Origin: an uncultured beta proteobacterium
GTDB lineage: Bacteria > Pseudomonadota > Gammaproteobacteria > Burkholderiales > SG8-41
NCBI GenBank assembly: GCA_903893565.1
Contig: CAITMU010000111.1
Span: 1-33,813 of the forward strand
DNA: 33,813 bases
Reading direction: 5' to 3'
A program made the translations under genes and the position numbers. The notes beneath the pieces are model-generated. The model did not search any database. It was not told the DNA's origin and saw only the letters and a list, made by a program, of their open reading frames with translations. Each line of letters opens with the position of its first letter. The stretch's first letter is position 1. Shown here one piece after another: positions 23,491-33,727 of this stretch.

Positions 23491-23520
23491 AATATACTCC
23501 TACGGACTTGCTCTGGTCAA
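23491..23520 (-). promoter_or_regulatory. Promoter of the tRNA-Arg/tRNA-His operon
   Basis: On minus: TTGACC, 18 bases, TATATT, followed by a GC-rich GTGCCCC discriminator, which is typical of stringently controlled stable-RNA promoters. It lies about 36 bases before the tRNA-Arg 5' end. Confidence 0.7.
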
Positions 23521-23621
23521 TGTAAAATGCATTACTTTTGCAATTTTTGAAAAACCTCGCGCTTGCATTTATTGATATTTTCTGTTATTACATTGCACCT
23601 TTAATTTTATTCATAGCTAAT

Positions 23622-24041
23622 ATGACAGAGTCCAAAACGTCCACCCCATCATATAAGCCCAAGGGGAAAGAGGAATACATGAATCCTCGCCAATTGGCTT
23701 ATTTTCGTGAAATTTTAGAAAACCAAAAAAGGGGTCTAGGTCAAGACATCGAACGCACGGTTCATACCATGCAGGATGAGGCAACTATTTTTGCTGATCC
23801 CAACGATCGAGCGACTCAAGAGTCAGATATGGCCTTGGAGCTTCGGAATCGAGATCGAGAAAGAAAACTCATTAAAAAAATCAATGAAACGATTACTCAC
23901 ATTGAATCGGGTGAATATGGTTACTGTGAGAAATGTGGCGTTGAGATTGGCCTAAAACGGCTAGAAGCTCGCCCCACAGCCACACTTTGTATCGATTGCA
24001 AGACTTTGGATGAATTAAGAGAAAAACAGGTCGCCAAGTAA
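23622..24041 (+). CDS. dksA: DksA-family RNA polymerase-binding transcription factor
   Basis: 139 residues from the ATG at 23622 (an upstream TTG frame adds a hydrophobic stretch foreign to the family). MNPRQLAYFREIL starts the first helix. A coiled coil follows, with the tip ADPNDRATQESD carrying the two Asp residues that reach the polymerase secondary channel. The zinc finger is CEKCG followed by CIDCK (four Cys). DksA, with ppGpp, tunes rRNA, tRNA and amino-acid promoters. It is divergent from the tRNA operon and ends at a terminator shared with pnp. Confidence 0.92.
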   Translation: MTESKTSTPSYKPKGKEEYMNPRQLAYFREILENQKRGLGQDIERTVHTMQDEATIFADPNDRATQESDMALELRNRDRERKLIKKINETITHIESGEYGYCEKCGVEIGLKRLEARPTATLCIDCKTLDELREKQVAK

Positions 24042-24043
24042 AA

Positions 24044-24071
24044 AAACAGGGACTTTTTAAAGTCCCTGTTT
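24044..24071. terminator. Bidirectional terminator between dksA and pnp
   Basis: AAACAGGGACTTT (24044-24056) and AAAGTCCCTGTTT (24059-24071) are perfect 13-bp inverted repeats starting 2 bases after the dksA stop, with A and T runs at the flanks. It can end dksA transcripts on plus and pnp transcripts on minus. Confidence 0.85.
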
Positions 24072-24104
24072 CATTGTTGCTACCCACATCCGTTCATTAC
24101 CGCT

Positions 24105-26228
24105 TTATTGGGCCTCAGGAGCAGCTGGAGCCGGTGCGCTGGTCTCTGCTGACACCGCTTTCATCGACAAGCGTAGCCTTCCCTTCTCGTCTGCCTCGAG
24201 CACCTTCACCCGAACCGCCTGGCCCTCTTTGAGATGGTCAGAAACAGCGTTTACGCGCTCATTGGCGATTTGGGAGATGTGTAGCAAACCATCACGACCC
24301 GGCAATACGCTAACAATAGCACCAAAGTCCAAAAGCTTAAGCACAGTACCGTCATAGATCTTACCCACTTCGACTTCAGCCGTAATCTCTTCAATTCTCT
24401 TACGAGCCGCTTCTCCGCCTTCAGCCGAAACGCAAGCAATCGTCACAGAACCATCATCCTGAATATCAATCGTGGTGCCGGTCTCTTCGGTCAAGGCACG
24501 AATCACTGCCCCGCCCTTACCAATCACATCACGAATCTTGTCGGGTTTGATTTTAAAGGTAATCATACGCGGTGCCCAAGCGGATAGATCCGTGCGAGGG
24601 GTGTCCATCGCAGTACGCATCTTCTCAAGAATGTGCAAACGACCTTCACGTGCCTGGACCAATGCGGCCTGCATGATTTCCCGGGTAATGCCAGTGATCT
24701 TAATATCCATCTGTAAGGCAGTAATACCGGAGGCTGTACCGGCGACTTTAAAGTCCATATCGCCCAAATGATCCTCGTCACCCAAAATATCGGACAACAC
24801 GGCAAATCGACCGCCCTCTTTAATCAAGCCCATGGCAATACCAGCCACATGATCTTTTAACGGCACACCCGCATCCATCAACGCGAGGCAACCGCCACAA
24901 ACTGAGGCCATTGAACTAGAGCCATTGGATTCGGTAATTTCTGACACCAAGCGAATGGAGTAGGCAAATTCATCGGCCTTGGGTAATACCGCCAGCAAAG
25001 CCCTTTTCGCTAAACGGCCATGACCAATTTCACGACGTTTGGGGGTGCCCACACGACCTGTTTCGCCAGTGGCGTAGGGAGGCATATTGTAATGGAGCAT
25101 AAAGCGGTCACGGTACTCACCTTGGAGTGCATCCACAATCTGTTCATCACGTGCAGTACCCAATGTCGCCACTACCAAGGCTTGTGTTTCGCCTCGAGTA
25201 AATAAAGAGGAACCATGGGTGCGGGGCAAGACCCCACTGCGGATGGTAATTGGGCGCACCGTGCGCGTATCACGACCATCAATGCGGGGCTCACCATTCA
25301 GAATCTGCCCACGCACAATCTTCGCTTCCAGTGCAAAACAAATCTCAGCCACCGCATTGGCATCGGGCCCACCTTCCGTACCCACACCGATTTGCGTATG
25401 AACGCGCTTCCAAAGATCATCAATGGCCGCAGAGCGTGCTTGTTTTTGTTTGAGCTGGAATGCGGCGTTCAATTCCTGACTAGCCAAGTCATTAATCTTA
25501 GCGGCCAAGGCCTCGTCTTTAGGAGCAGCAGTCCAGTCCCATAAGGGCTTACCAGCCTCTTCTACCATTTCGCCAATGAGGTTAATCACCGACTGCATTT
25601 GTTCATGGCCAAACATCACAGCGCCTAACATCACCTCTTCTGAGAGGACATGGGCTTCAGATTCAACCATCAATACGGCTTGCGAGGTTCCCGCTACCAC
25701 CAAATCAAGCTGTGAAGTCTTCAGCGCGCTTAGAGTCGGATTCAACGTATATTGACCATCATGGTACCCCACTCTCGCAGCACCGATGGGGCCTTGGAAC
25801 GGTACACCAGAAATAGCCAATGCGGCCGACGCACCAATCATGGCTGGTATGTCTGAATCGATTTCGCTATTCGAGGACATCACCGTAGCAATGACCTGTA
25901 CTTCATTATAAAAACCGTCTGGGAATAAGGGACGCAAGGGCCGATCGATTAATCGACAGGTCAGGATTTCTTTTTCTGAAGGACGACCTTCGCGACGAAA
26001 AAATCCACCAGGAATTTTTCCGGCAGCATAGGTTTTTTCTTGATAATCCACGGTTAACGGGAAAAAATCTTGGCCCGATTTAGCTTTTCTTTGAGCCACT
26101 ACCGTGACTAATACAACGGTCTCATCCATCGTCACTAAAACAGCTCCGCTAGCCTGTCTTGCAATTTCCCCTGTCTCCAGTGTCAACTGGTGACTCCCCC
26201 ACATCATCGACTTTTTTACATGACTCAA
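24105..26228 (-). CDS. pnp: Polyribonucleotide nucleotidyltransferase (PNPase)
   Basis: 707 residues. Two RNase PH domains: the first has [17 protein letters not shown] and [14 protein letters not shown], and the second has [16 protein letters not shown] and the catalytic-site segment [21 protein letters not shown] domain ([20 protein letters not shown]) and an S1 domain ([17 protein letters not shown]) follow, then a short Ala/Pro-rich tail. It degrades RNA 3' to 5' with phosphate as part of RNA turnover. The start taken is TTG at 26228, with GAGG eight or nine bases upstream; the next in-frame ATG would cut family-conserved length by about seven residues. It follows rpsO as in most bacteria. 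Confidence 0.95.
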   Translation of the reverse strand: MSHVKKSMMWGSHQLTLETGEIARQASGAVLVTMDETVVLVTVVAQRKAKSGQDFFPLTVDYQEKTYAAGKIPGGFFRREGRPSEKEILTCRLIDRPLRPLFPDGFYNEVQVIATVMSSNSEIDSDIPAMIGASAALAISGVPFQGPIGAARVGYHDGQYTLNPTLSALKTSQLDLVVAGTSQAVLMVESEAHVLSEEVMLGAVMFGHEQMQSVINLIGEMVEEAGKPLWDWTAAPKDEALAAKINDLASQELNAAFQLKQKQARSAAIDDLWKRVHTQIGVGTEGGPDANAVAEICFALEAKIVRGQILNGEPRIDGRDTRTVRPITIRSGVLPRTHGSSLFTRGETQALVVATLGTARDEQIVDALQGEYRDRFMLHYNMPPYATGETGRVGTPKRREIGHGRLAKRALLAVLPKADEFAYSIRLVSEITESNGSSSMASVCGGCLALMDAGVPLKDHVAGIAMGLIKEGGRFAVLSDILGDEDHLGDMDFKVAGTASGITALQMDIKITGITREIMQAALVQAREGRLHILEKMRTAMDTPRTDLSAWAPRMITFKIKPDKIRDVIGKGGAVIRALTEETGTTIDIQDDGSVTIACVSAEGGEAARKRIEEITAEVEVGKIYDGTVLKLLDFGAIVSVLPGRDGLLHISQIANERVNAVSDHLKEGQAVRVKVLEADEKGRLRLSMKAVSAETSAPAPAAPEAQ

Positions 26229-26250
26229 TTCATTATCCTCAATTTTTCAA

Positions 26251-26278
26251 TAGATACTACTCGCGCCAACAATGACAA
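26251..26278 (-). promoter_or_regulatory. Candidate pnp promoter
   Basis: On minus: TTGTCA (26273-26278), 16 bases, TATCTA (26251-26256), about 25 bases before the pnp start. It lies after the rpsO terminator, where an independent promoter would be needed. The -10 is imperfect. Confidence 0.35.
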
Positions 26279-26304
26279 ATCCCCTCATCCTACAAACAGA
26301 CAAA

Positions 26305-26333
26305 ACAAAAAAAGACCGCTATACGGCGGCCTT
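26305..26333 (-). terminator. Rho-independent terminator after rpsO
   Basis: On minus, AAGGCCGC (26326-26333) pairs with GCGGTCTT (26312-26319) around CGTATA and is followed by a T tract. It separates rpsO from pnp, so pnp transcription depends on readthrough or its own promoter. Confidence 0.8.
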
Positions 26334-26486
26334 ATTCTTAGTGTCTCAGTGTTTTTGTTGTAGCTAAATGCACGCAATCTTTGGTTGCACAAAAATTACG
26401 TTGAACAACTCCTGAGCACCGGAATTCAAGTGCACCGGTGCCCACTAGATCAACTCCCGTCATGGCGGGCATCAGCATCAAAAGTA

Positions 26487-26756
26487 TTACTTACGCAATC
26501 CCAGCCGTTCGATCACGGTTCGATATTTATCGACAAAGTGCGTTCTTAAATAGTCAAGTAACTTACGACGACGACTCACCATACGCAGCAACCCACGACG
26601 CGAATGATGGTCCTTTACATTAACTTTAAAATGCTCAGTCAGATCAACAATACGCGCAGTCAACAATGCAATTTGAACTTCAGGCGAACCTGTGTCGCTC
26701 GCCTTGCGCTGAAAATCCGCTACGACTTGTGCTTTTTGGGGTGTTGTTACCGCCAT
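26487..26756 (-). CDS. rpsO: 30S ribosomal protein uS15
   Basis: 89 residues, the normal length. [33 protein letters not shown] and [12 protein letters not shown] are the helix motifs that contact 16S rRNA. It binds the central domain of the 30S subunit and organises the platform; in E. coli it also represses its own translation. It has its own promoter overlapping the truB stop and a terminator about 150 bases downstream. Confidence 0.97.
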   Translation of the reverse strand: MAVTTPQKAQVVADFQRKASDTGSPEVQIALLTARIVDLTEHFKVNVKDHHSRRGLLRMVSRRRKLLDYLRTHFVDKYRTVIERLGLRK

Positions 26757-26783
26757 GTGTCTTTCTCCACTCGAAAACCCAGT

Positions 26784-26813
26784 ATTTTACTCTCTAATCA
26801 GACATTTGCTCAA
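26784..26813 (-). promoter_or_regulatory. rpsO promoter
   Basis: On minus: TTGAGC (26808-26813), 18 bases, TAAAAT (26784-26789), about 28 bases before the rpsO ATG. The -35 overlaps the truB stop codon. Confidence 0.55.
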
Positions 26814-27733
26814 GAATTTTCAACAGTTTGTGCCAACATTCGATAAGGAACGACTCGCCCACCCATTTCCCATTGAACAACGCCTAAAAAATGAGCCTCT
26901 GGACCATAGACCCGCGTGAGTAATCCAGTGGCAGGCCCGCTAATACGTAGCTTCTGCCCTAAAAGGAGGCGTTGGGCCTGGGTTTCATCAACGTCCAGTC
27001 TTGGCAAATCAGCTAAGAGGGTTTCAACCGGCATTAAATAGGTTTGCAAGGTTGGTGGATCCATAGCAGCGAAAGAATCTATATTGTGGACCAATGGATG
27101 ATCCAATAAGAACGATCCGGTCTGCGTGCGACAAAGGGCCGACAAACTGGCACCAAAGCCTAAAGCGGCTCCAATGTCTTCTGCTAACACACGAATATAA
27201 GTGCCTTTAGAGCAATGAACACGTAACTGGAGCAAAGGGGATTGATATTCCACGATCTGAACAGAGTAGATATGAATCGGTCGTGCCACTCGCTCGATGG
27301 TCACGCCTTTACGCGCGTATTCATAAAGGGGCACACCGTGGTGTTTGAGCGCACTATGCATGGGAGGCGTTTGAGTTTGAGAACCCACAAAACCCTTCAA
27401 AACGCTCTGAATCTTGTCTAGATCGGTGTCAGGAGAATTCTCCGATAAGATATCGCCCTCGCTATCACCAGTGGAGGTGACAATGCCTAAACGCAAAGTA
27501 GCCAGATAAACTTTATCGGCTTCTAATAAAAAGTGGCTGAATTTTGTGGCCTCCCCCAGGCACACGGGCAATAAGCCGCTAGCCGCAGGATCAAGGGTCC
27601 CGGTGTGACCTGCCTTTGCTGCAGAAAAAACATGCCGTAATCGACTCACTGCCTGCTGAGAGCTTATTCCCAAAGGCTTATCGAGCAATACCACCCCGTC
27701 AACACGATTTTTAATGCGGCGAGGACGGCTCAT
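26810..27733 (-). CDS. truB: tRNA pseudouridine(55) synthase
   Basis: 307 residues. GVVLLDKPLGISSQQAV and the catalytic block KAGHTGTLDPAASGLLPVCL (nucleophile Asp in TLDP) define TruB, and HCSKGTYIRVLAEDIG is the second active-site motif. A C-terminal PUA-like region follows (LLGQKLRISGP). It makes pseudouridine 55 in the T loop of all tRNAs. It overlaps rbfA by 4 bases (ATGA), so the two are translationally coupled. Confidence 0.95.
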   Translation of the reverse strand: MSRPRRIKNRVDGVVLLDKPLGISSQQAVSRLRHVFSAAKAGHTGTLDPAASGLLPVCLGEATKFSHFLLEADKVYLATLRLGIVTSTGDSEGDILSENSPDTDLDKIQSVLKGFVGSQTQTPPMHSALKHHGVPLYEYARKGVTIERVARPIHIYSVQIVEYQSPLLQLRVHCSKGTYIRVLAEDIGAALGFGASLSALCRTQTGSFLLDHPLVHNIDSFAAMDPPTLQTYLMPVETLLADLPRLDVDETQAQRLLLGQKLRISGPATGLLTRVYGPEAHFLGVVQWEMGGRVVPYRMLAQTVENS

Positions 27734-28098
27734 GATTTAGTGCTGTGATTGCCTCCAACGGCCTCATCAATTAATTTAGATAGACGAACCCCGCGCTCAA
27801 CCGATTCATCATACTCAAAGTGAATTTGCGGCACCATTCGCAGTCTCATTCTTTTCGCGAGTTGGCTGCGAATAAATCCACCCGCCCGAGCTAGGGCCTC
27901 CACAACCGATTGATTCCCAGAGGCTTCACCCAACCGGGTAAAAAAAACCTTGGCGTGCTCATGATCCGAGGTCACTTCCACATCGGTTATGGTGATCATT
28001 CCAACACGAGGATCTTTTAATTCTAGTCGAATTATGTCGGATAGCTCGCGCTGAATCTGTTCAGCGATACGACGGCTACGAGGGTAGTCTTTTGGCAT
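27730..28098 (-). CDS. rbfA: 30S ribosome-binding factor A
   Basis: 122 residues with RSRRIAEQIQRELSDII, LKDPRVGMITITDVEVTSD and HAKVFFTRLG, the KH-type fold of RbfA, and a C-terminal VPQIHFEYDESVERG. It assists late 16S rRNA maturation, notably under cold conditions. It lies 106 bases after infB, a wider gap than the others in this operon, with a small hairpin in it, and overlaps truB. Confidence 0.95.
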   Translation of the reverse strand: MPKDYPRSRRIAEQIQRELSDIIRLELKDPRVGMITITDVEVTSDHEHAKVFFTRLGEASGNQSVVEALARAGGFIRSQLAKRMRLRMVPQIHFEYDESVERGVRLSKLIDEAVGGNHSTKS

Positions 28099-28130
28099 GC
28101 ACGCTTTGAAGGGAAATGTGAGAACGTATT

Positions 28131-28149
28131 AAGGAGGGGCGCGCTCCTT
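28131..28149 (-). other. Small hairpin in the infB-rbfA gap
   Basis: AAGGAG (28131-28136) and CTCCTT (28144-28149) are inverted copies around GGGCGCG, lying 33-51 bases before the rbfA start. No T tract follows, so it is more likely an RNA-processing or translation-control structure than a terminator. Confidence 0.35.
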
Positions 28150-28204
28150 GATTCTTAACTGGAAGGCAGCCCCGAAATACAAAAAACTTTTTAGTTACTT
28201 TTGG

Positions 28205-31200
28205 CTACAGCGATCGAGCCACTTCAACCACTTCAAATACTTCGATCACGTCACCGACCTTCAGGTCATTGTATCCTTTCAGTGACAAACCGCATTCGAA
28301 TCCACCCTTGACTTCGCGCACGTCGTCCTTGAAACGCTTTAACGAATCAAATTCACCTTCATGGATAACGACATTGTCTCTGAGTAATCGAAGCTTCGAA
28401 TTGCGTTTGGCGACACCATCCAAAACGAAACATCCGGCGACCGTACCAATTTTAGATATTTTAAAAATTTCTCGAACTTCAATCGATCCCAGAGTGCTTT
28501 CTTTGCGTTCGGGTGAGAGCATGCCAGTCATAGCCGATTTGATCTCGTCAACCGCTTCATAAATAATATTGTAATACCGAATATCGATGCCACCACTTTC
28601 AGCCAATTTTCTGGCAGCTGCATCGGCACGTACATTAAAGCCAATCACTACCGCTTTGGAAGCGAGTGCGAGGTTAATATCGGATTCCGTAATGCCACCA
28701 ACCGCGGAGTGCACAATATTGACTCTGACTTCATCGGTCGAAAGTTTGCCCAGTGCATAGGCAAGCCCCTCGTAAGAGCCTTGAACATCGGCTTTGATAA
28801 TTAACTGCAACATCTTCTTCTCGCCATCCCCCATCTGGTCAAACATATTTTCCAGTTTGGCGGATTGTTGCTTGGCTAACTTCACATCACGGAACTTGCC
28901 CTGACGGAACAAGGCGATTTCGCGTGCTTTACGCTCATCAGCGAGAACCAATACATCAGCTCCCGCGCCCGGTACATCGGATAAACCTAACACCTCAACA
29001 GGAATGGAAGGACCGGCTTCTTCAATCGAAGCGCCTGTTTCGTCATTAAGAGCACGAACGCGACCAAACACGGTTCCTGCGAGTACAAAGTCACCGCGCT
29101 TTAAAGTACCCGATTGAACTAAAATCGTTGCCACCGGACCACGACCTTTGTCCAAACGAGATTCAATCACGATACCTTTAGCTGGGGTGGTTCTAGGGGC
29201 TTTTAATTCGAGCACTTCCGCTTGCAGCAATATTCCATCGAGCAACGCATCTAATCCCTCACCCGTGCGCGCTGATACATTAATAAATTGCGTATCACCA
29301 CCCCAATCCTCGGGCACCACTTCATGGGCGGCCAGATCCTGCTTAACGCGATCGGGATTCGCTTCTGGTTTGTCGATTTTATTTAGGGCAACGACGATCG
29401 GCACTTTACCCGCTTTGGCATGATTAATCGCCTCAATCGTCTGTGGCATCACACCATCGTCGGCTGCTACGACCAAGATAACCAAATCGGTGACTTTCGC
29501 TCCCCTTGCGCGCATGGCTGTAAAAGCCTCATGACCCGGCGTATCAAGGAAAGTGACCATGCCTTTACTGGTTTGAACGTGATAAGCACCAATATGCTGA
29601 GTAATACCACCAGCCTCACCCGAGGCCACCTTAGTGCGACGTATGGCATCGAGCAAGGAAGTCTTACCATGATCGACGTGCCCCATCACCGTCACAACAG
29701 GTGCACGAGGTTCGGCAATGATCTGTGCGTGGGAAACATTTTCTTCACTCAGAAATGCATCGGGGTCATCTAACTTAGCCCGTACTGCTTTGTGCCCCAT
29801 TTCCTCGACTAAAATCATGGCCGTTTCTTGATCAAGCACCTGATTAATAGTCACCATGCTACCGAGTTTCATCAAAGCTTTAATGACTTCTGCAGCTTTG
29901 ACGGACATTTTATGAGCCAGTTCTGCCACAGAAATCGTTTCAGCGATCACAACGTCTTTGATGACGGGTTCTGAGGGTGCCGAAAATCCGTGTTGTTGAT
30001 CAGAATCGTCTTTATTAGAACCGTGTTTGACTTTTCTTTCTCTCCAACCCAATCCACCCGTGGCATCACCACGGGTTTTAATCGTACGACGCTTGGTATT
30101 GGACTCATCACGCCAGGCACTGGGTTCTGCTTTTGCGGGAGCTGCTTTTTTAGGAGGTTTCTTTTCTGATCCTGGAGTGGCAGCCGTTTTGTGCAAAGTG
30201 CCCTCAACACTTTGTTTTGCAGGGGAGGAAGGTTTTTCTGCTTTTTTAGGTGCAACCGGTTTGATCTCATCAGCGGCGGCCGCTTTTGCGGCGGCTTGCG
30301 CAGCCAATTCTGCACGGCGACGTCTAGCTAACTCCAATTCCTGTTTTTTCAGAGATTCGGCGGCCTGCAACTGCGCTAATAACGCGTGTTGTCTTGCCTC
30401 AGCCTCACGCAGGGCAATCTCCTGCGGATCCAGAATCATTTTTTGAGGCGTGCGGGGTTTGGGAGCGGGTTTTACAGCAGGAGGGGCGCCATCCACCTCT
30501 TTACTCTCATTCGCAGCCACGTTGTCACTAGCGATAGGCTCACTTGCTGACGGTTGGATTTCATCTGACGTAGAGGCTAATGCCGGCTGATCATCCTTAT
30601 GATGATCTTCTACTTTGGGGGCTAAGCTAGCCTCAGCATTTGCCTGACCAATGGTAGGGGAATCGGATTGAGTATGTGCGATCTCTATCGAAGGGGTTGT
30701 TGGCTCGGTGTGCGGGGCAACAACATTGTCCTGACTTAACTCTGTGGTTGAGGCAGCCTCTACAGGGGCGGTTGGCGCACTTTCAATGCTAACGGCAGCT
30801 GTGGCTAATTCCACCGCTGGTGGAGTCGGGTTGGCCTCTACAGGGCTTTGCATTAATGAAGTCGTATCTTCAGACCCCGGTGTAGGCTCTGGAAGGAGCG
30901 ACGTTCCTACTAATGCATCCTTAGCGGCTTCCCCTTCCGTGTTACTTTCATTCGCAATGGCAATGGGCCGCACCGGCAGTGGCTCACGTTGTATGAGTAC
31001 CCGCTTTTTACGCACTTCGACTTGAATTGTGCGTGCCTTACCGGTGGTTGTGTCTGACTTTTTAATTTCTGTCGTCTGACGACGGGTCAGCGTGATTTTC
31101 TTCTTCTCTTCCTTCTGCCCATGGGATTGACGCAAATACTCTAAGAGTTGCGTCTTATCCTCCTCAGTCAGGGAAGTGTCTACGGATAGGGTTTTTTTTA

Positions 31201-31285
31201 CCCCCGCAGCCTGTAACTGCTCAATAAGCAGCGCTGGGGAAAGTCCCAATTCTTTAGCAAAATCTGTAACATTCAGTTGCGCCAT
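28205..31285 (-). CDS. infB: Translation initiation factor IF-2
   Basis: 1026 residues, long for the family because of an extended linker. The N-terminal IF2-N domain begins [17 protein letters not shown], and a long Ala/Pro/Glu/Lys-rich stretch runs to about residue 440. A second IF2-N unit ([20 protein letters not shown]) precedes the GTPase domain, with GHVDHGKT near 530, DTPGHE, NKIDKPE and SARTGEG. The beta-barrel and C1/C2 domains follow, ending with the initiator-tRNA-binding region ([18 protein letters not shown]). It brings formylmethionyl-tRNA to the ribosome. It is 27 bases after nusA. Confidence 0.96.
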   Translation of the reverse strand: MAQLNVTDFAKELGLSPALLIEQLQAAGVKKTLSVDTSLTEEDKTQLLEYLRQSHGQKEEKKKITLTRRQTTEIKKSDTTTGKARTIQVEVRKKRVLIQREPLPVRPIAIANESNTEGEAAKDALVGTSLLPEPTPGSEDTTSLMQSPVEANPTPPAVELATAAVSIESAPTAPVEAASTTELSQDNVVAPHTEPTTPSIEIAHTQSDSPTIGQANAEASLAPKVEDHHKDDQPALASTSDEIQPSASEPIASDNVAANESKEVDGAPPAVKPAPKPRTPQKMILDPQEIALREAEARQHALLAQLQAAESLKKQELELARRRRAELAAQAAAKAAAADEIKPVAPKKAEKPSSPAKQSVEGTLHKTAATPGSEKKPPKKAAPAKAEPSAWRDESNTKRRTIKTRGDATGGLGWRERKVKHGSNKDDSDQQHGFSAPSEPVIKDVVIAETISVAELAHKMSVKAAEVIKALMKLGSMVTINQVLDQETAMILVEEMGHKAVRAKLDDPDAFLSEENVSHAQIIAEPRAPVVTVMGHVDHGKTSLLDAIRRTKVASGEAGGITQHIGAYHVQTSKGMVTFLDTPGHEAFTAMRARGAKVTDLVILVVAADDGVMPQTIEAINHAKAGKVPIVVALNKIDKPEANPDRVKQDLAAHEVVPEDWGGDTQFINVSARTGEGLDALLDGILLQAEVLELKAPRTTPAKGIVIESRLDKGRGPVATILVQSGTLKRGDFVLAGTVFGRVRALNDETGASIEEAGPSIPVEVLGLSDVPGAGADVLVLADERKAREIALFRQGKFRDVKLAKQQSAKLENMFDQMGDGEKKMLQLIIKADVQGSYEGLAYALGKLSTDEVRVNIVHSAVGGITESDINLALASKAVVIGFNVRADAAARKLAESGGIDIRYYNIIYEAVDEIKSAMTGMLSPERKESTLGSIEVREIFKISKIGTVAGCFVLDGVAKRNSKLRLLRDNVVIHEGEFDSLKRFKDDVREVKGGFECGLSLKGYNDLKVGDVIEVFEVVEVARSL

Positions 31286-31312
31286 GCGATCCCGTCTATA
31301 TGCGTCTAAGTC

Positions 31313-32797
31313 TTACGCGTTCGATTCAACAAACCAAGGGGCGCGAGCCGCCATGATGAGTTCTGCCGCGCGAGCGGCCTCTATTGCGGTCAATTCGACC
31401 AAATCATCGGTGGCAAACTCTGCCAAGTCCTCTTGTGTGCCGATCCCCTTGGAGGCCAGCAATAATGCTGTGTCGTGATCCATGGTCTCCACTTTCATAA
31501 GATCGTCAATATCATGATTGACTTTTTCCTCTGAAACGATGGCCTGAGTGAGCAGGGCATTTCGTGCGCGGCTTCTCAATTCATTCACGGTTTCTTCATC
31601 GAACGCTTCAATCTCAAGCATCTCATTCAAAGGAATATAGGCCACTTCTTCTAATGTAGAAAAACCTTCTTCCATCAGAATGTTAGCCACTTCTTCATCC
31701 ACATCCAATTTATCAATGAAGATGGCCCGGATACCAGAACTTTCCTGCTCGTTCTTAGCTTTCCAGTCCTCTTCCTTCATAATATTGAGCTCCCAACCGG
31801 TTAGCTCACTGGCCAAGCGAACATTTTGGCCTCCTCTGCCAATGGCTTGGGCTAAGTTCTCATCGTCAACAACGATGTCCATACTGTGCTTTTCTTCATC
31901 AACGGTAATTTTGCTAACCTCAGCTGGGGCCAGAGCACTGATGACGAATTGGGCGGGATCCTCACTCCACAAGACAATATCAACCCTTTCTTGGGCTAAT
32001 TCGCCGGTCACCGCTTGCACCCGAGATCCACGCATCCCCACGCAAGTTCCAATTGGGTCAATACGCTTATCTTTGGTTAATACGGCAATCTTGGCACGAA
32101 GTCCTGGGTCGCGGGCTGCGGCTTTAATTTCCATCAAACCGTCTTCAAGCTCAGGCACTTCTAATTCAAAGAGTCGAATAATAAATTCTGGCGCCGTACG
32201 GGACAATATCAATTGTGGACCGCGAGCCACCCTTTCCACTTTCCAAACCAAGGCTCTTACGCGATCTCCAACCCGTAGGTTTTCCTTCGGAATCATCTGA
32301 TCGCGCGGCAGTAATGCTTCCAAGCGACCCGATTCGATAATGGCATTACCGCGTTCCATGCGCTTAATGGTTCCAGTGACCATGTGTTCTTCACGGGCCA
32401 GAAAGTCCTTCAGAATCTGCTCCCGCTCAGCGTCACGTATCCGCTGTAAAATGACTTGCTTGGCTGTTTGTGCGCCGATACGCCCCACTTCAAAGCCTTC
32501 TAAGGCCTGTTCGATGAAATCACCCACTTTAGAGTCAGGTTTTTCCTCTACGGCTTCGTGCAGTTTGTATTGACGAGAGGGCGTTTCAATTTCAATGTCT
32601 GGAACCACTTCCCAACGACGAAAGAATAAAAATTCACCCGTATCACGACTGACTTGAGCACGAATTTCCACATCCTCATGGAATTTCTTTTTAGTCGCCG
32701 AGGCTAATGCCATCTCCAATGCAACAAAAACAATTTCTTTGTCGACATTTTTCTCACGCGCCAACGCGTCTACTAGCAGCAGAATTTCACGGTTCAT
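31313..32797 (-). CDS. nusA: Transcription termination/antitermination protein NusA
   Basis: 494 residues from the ATG at 32797, which has AGGAGTG just upstream; an earlier in-frame start would add ten residues without a ribosome site. The N-terminal polymerase-binding domain starts [20 protein letters not shown]1 domain ([16 protein letters not shown]), two KH domains ([10 protein letters not shown] and [18 protein letters not shown]) and two acidic C-terminal repeats follow. These C-terminal repeats are typical of proteobacterial NusA. It modulates pausing, termination and antitermination, and in E. coli it influences its own operon leader. Confidence 0.96.
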   Translation of the reverse strand: MNREILLLVDALAREKNVDKEIVFVALEMALASATKKKFHEDVEIRAQVSRDTGEFLFFRRWEVVPDIEIETPSRQYKLHEAVEEKPDSKVGDFIEQALEGFEVGRIGAQTAKQVILQRIRDAEREQILKDFLAREEHMVTGTIKRMERGNAIIESGRLEALLPRDQMIPKENLRVGDRVRALVWKVERVARGPQLILSRTAPEFIIRLFELEVPELEDGLMEIKAAARDPGLRAKIAVLTKDKRIDPIGTCVGMRGSRVQAVTGELAQERVDIVLWSEDPAQFVISALAPAEVSKITVDEEKHSMDIVVDDENLAQAIGRGGQNVRLASELTGWELNIMKEEDWKAKNEQESSGIRAIFIDKLDVDEEVANILMEEGFSTLEEVAYIPLNEMLEIEAFDEETVNELRSRARNALLTQAIVSEEKVNHDIDDLMKVETMDHDTALLLASKGIGTQEDLAEFATDDLVELTAIEAARAAELIMAARAPWFVESNA

Positions 32798-32851
32798 ACT
32801 AACACTCCTGAATCCTAAGCATCTCAAAGGCTAATGCACTGACACCCATGA

Positions 32852-33280
32852 TTAAATCTCGGGGATTAAGCGCGCCTTGTCAAGGTTGAGTATGTCAAAT
32901 GACACCGTCTTTCCCTCAACCTCCAGTTCGACTTTCCCCCCAAACGTTTGTTTCACCATCCCTACATAATTTCGCTGCCCTTCTGAGGCCACTCTTAACT
33001 TCACACGCACTTTATGACCTACAAAACGCAAAAAATCTTTTTCCTGCTTCAAAGGCCTGTCTAACCCTGGCGATGAGACTTCCAAACGGTCGTAATCAAC
33101 GTTTTCAACCAATAACAAGCGACTCAAATGCTGACTTACCGTGGCACAGTCATCAAGCAAAATACCACCTGGTTTATCAATAAAAACACGAATCAAGCGG
33201 CCCTTGGTAGAGCGCTCCATATCGACCAGTTCAAAACCCAAACCGGTGAGAGTCGTGTCAAGCAAAGACAATAAATCCAT
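32852..33280 (-). CDS. rimP: Ribosome maturation factor RimP
   Basis: 142 residues from the ATG at 33280 (MDLLSLLDTTLTGLGFELVD). VFIDKPGGILLDDC, VENVDYDRLEVSSPGLDRPL and LDKARLIPEI are family motifs. It is needed for 30S maturation. The upstream in-frame ATG at 33349 is rejected because its extra codons lie on a terminator-like hairpin and have no match in the family. First gene of the rimP-nusA-infB-rbfA-truB operon. Confidence 0.93.
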   Translation of the reverse strand: MDLLSLLDTTLTGLGFELVDMERSTKGRLIRVFIDKPGGILLDDCATVSQHLSRLLLVENVDYDRLEVSSPGLDRPLKQEKDFLRFVGHKVRVKLRVASEGQRNYVGMVKQTFGGKVELEVEGKTVSFDILNLDKARLIPEI

Positions 33281-33327
33281 GGTCAACCGATACTTTTTAA
33301 AAACATCGTCATACGAACGGCAGAAAC

Positions 33328-33349
33328 AAAAAATGGGCTTGCCGCCCAT
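33328..33349 (-). terminator. Terminator-like hairpin in the rimP leader (attenuator candidate)
   Basis: On minus, ATGGGC (33344-33349) pairs with GCCCAT (33333-33338) around GGCAA and is followed by TTTTTTG. It lies between the promoter at 33432-33460 and the rimP start, so it would end transcripts prematurely unless overridden. Terminators in rimP-nusA leaders are known in other proteobacteria. Confidence 0.7.
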
Positions 33350-33431
33350 CCAACTTTACTGAGTCTTCTGTTCCACCCTAGCCTAACAATAATAATGCCT
33401 AATAAAACCACACCCTTCACAATAGCCCTTG

Positions 33432-33460
33432 ATTATAACAACTAATCTAGTTAGAGCCAA
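33432..33460 (-). promoter_or_regulatory. Promoter of the rimP-nusA-infB operon
   Basis: On minus: TTGGCT (33455-33460), exactly 17 bases, TATAAT (33432-33437). This is a near-consensus sigma-70 promoter about 150 bases upstream of the rimP start, leaving a leader of roughly 145 bases. Confidence 0.7.
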
Positions 33461-33727
33461 GTCTATCTCATCCCAAAGCGTAAACGAGGAAGTAAATTTT
33501 ATGTTCTTAAAATCAATATCTTAAGCCAACCGTAGGTTGCCTTTGCTAGAAAACTCTTGTGGCATTAAGTCAGAGAATATAATATTACTGTATAAGATTA
33601 CACTAGTATCCTCACCTTCGATGCCAACATCCTTACCCTTCAATATTAATAATGAATCCATCAGAACGGTAAAGGGTTACAAGCAGTTAGCTTAAAATAT
33701 ATTCAAACCTAATTTATACTATCCATT
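33461..33727. other. Intergenic region at the IS607 boundary
   Basis: Contains no recognised gene. The left end of the IS607-type element should lie in it, but IS607 elements have no terminal inverted repeats, so the boundary cannot be placed from this sequence. Confidence 0.4.

Noticed and set aside
26334..26486. Short GC-rich inverted pieces around 26417-26470 as a second terminator or RNA gene
   Set aside because: The pairings are short and have no T tract; the clear rpsO terminator at 26305-26333 already explains transcript ending.
29467..30446. Long frames opposite and inside infB
   Set aside because: The Ala/Pro/Lys-rich linker of IF-2 leaves other frames open; these are composition artefacts.
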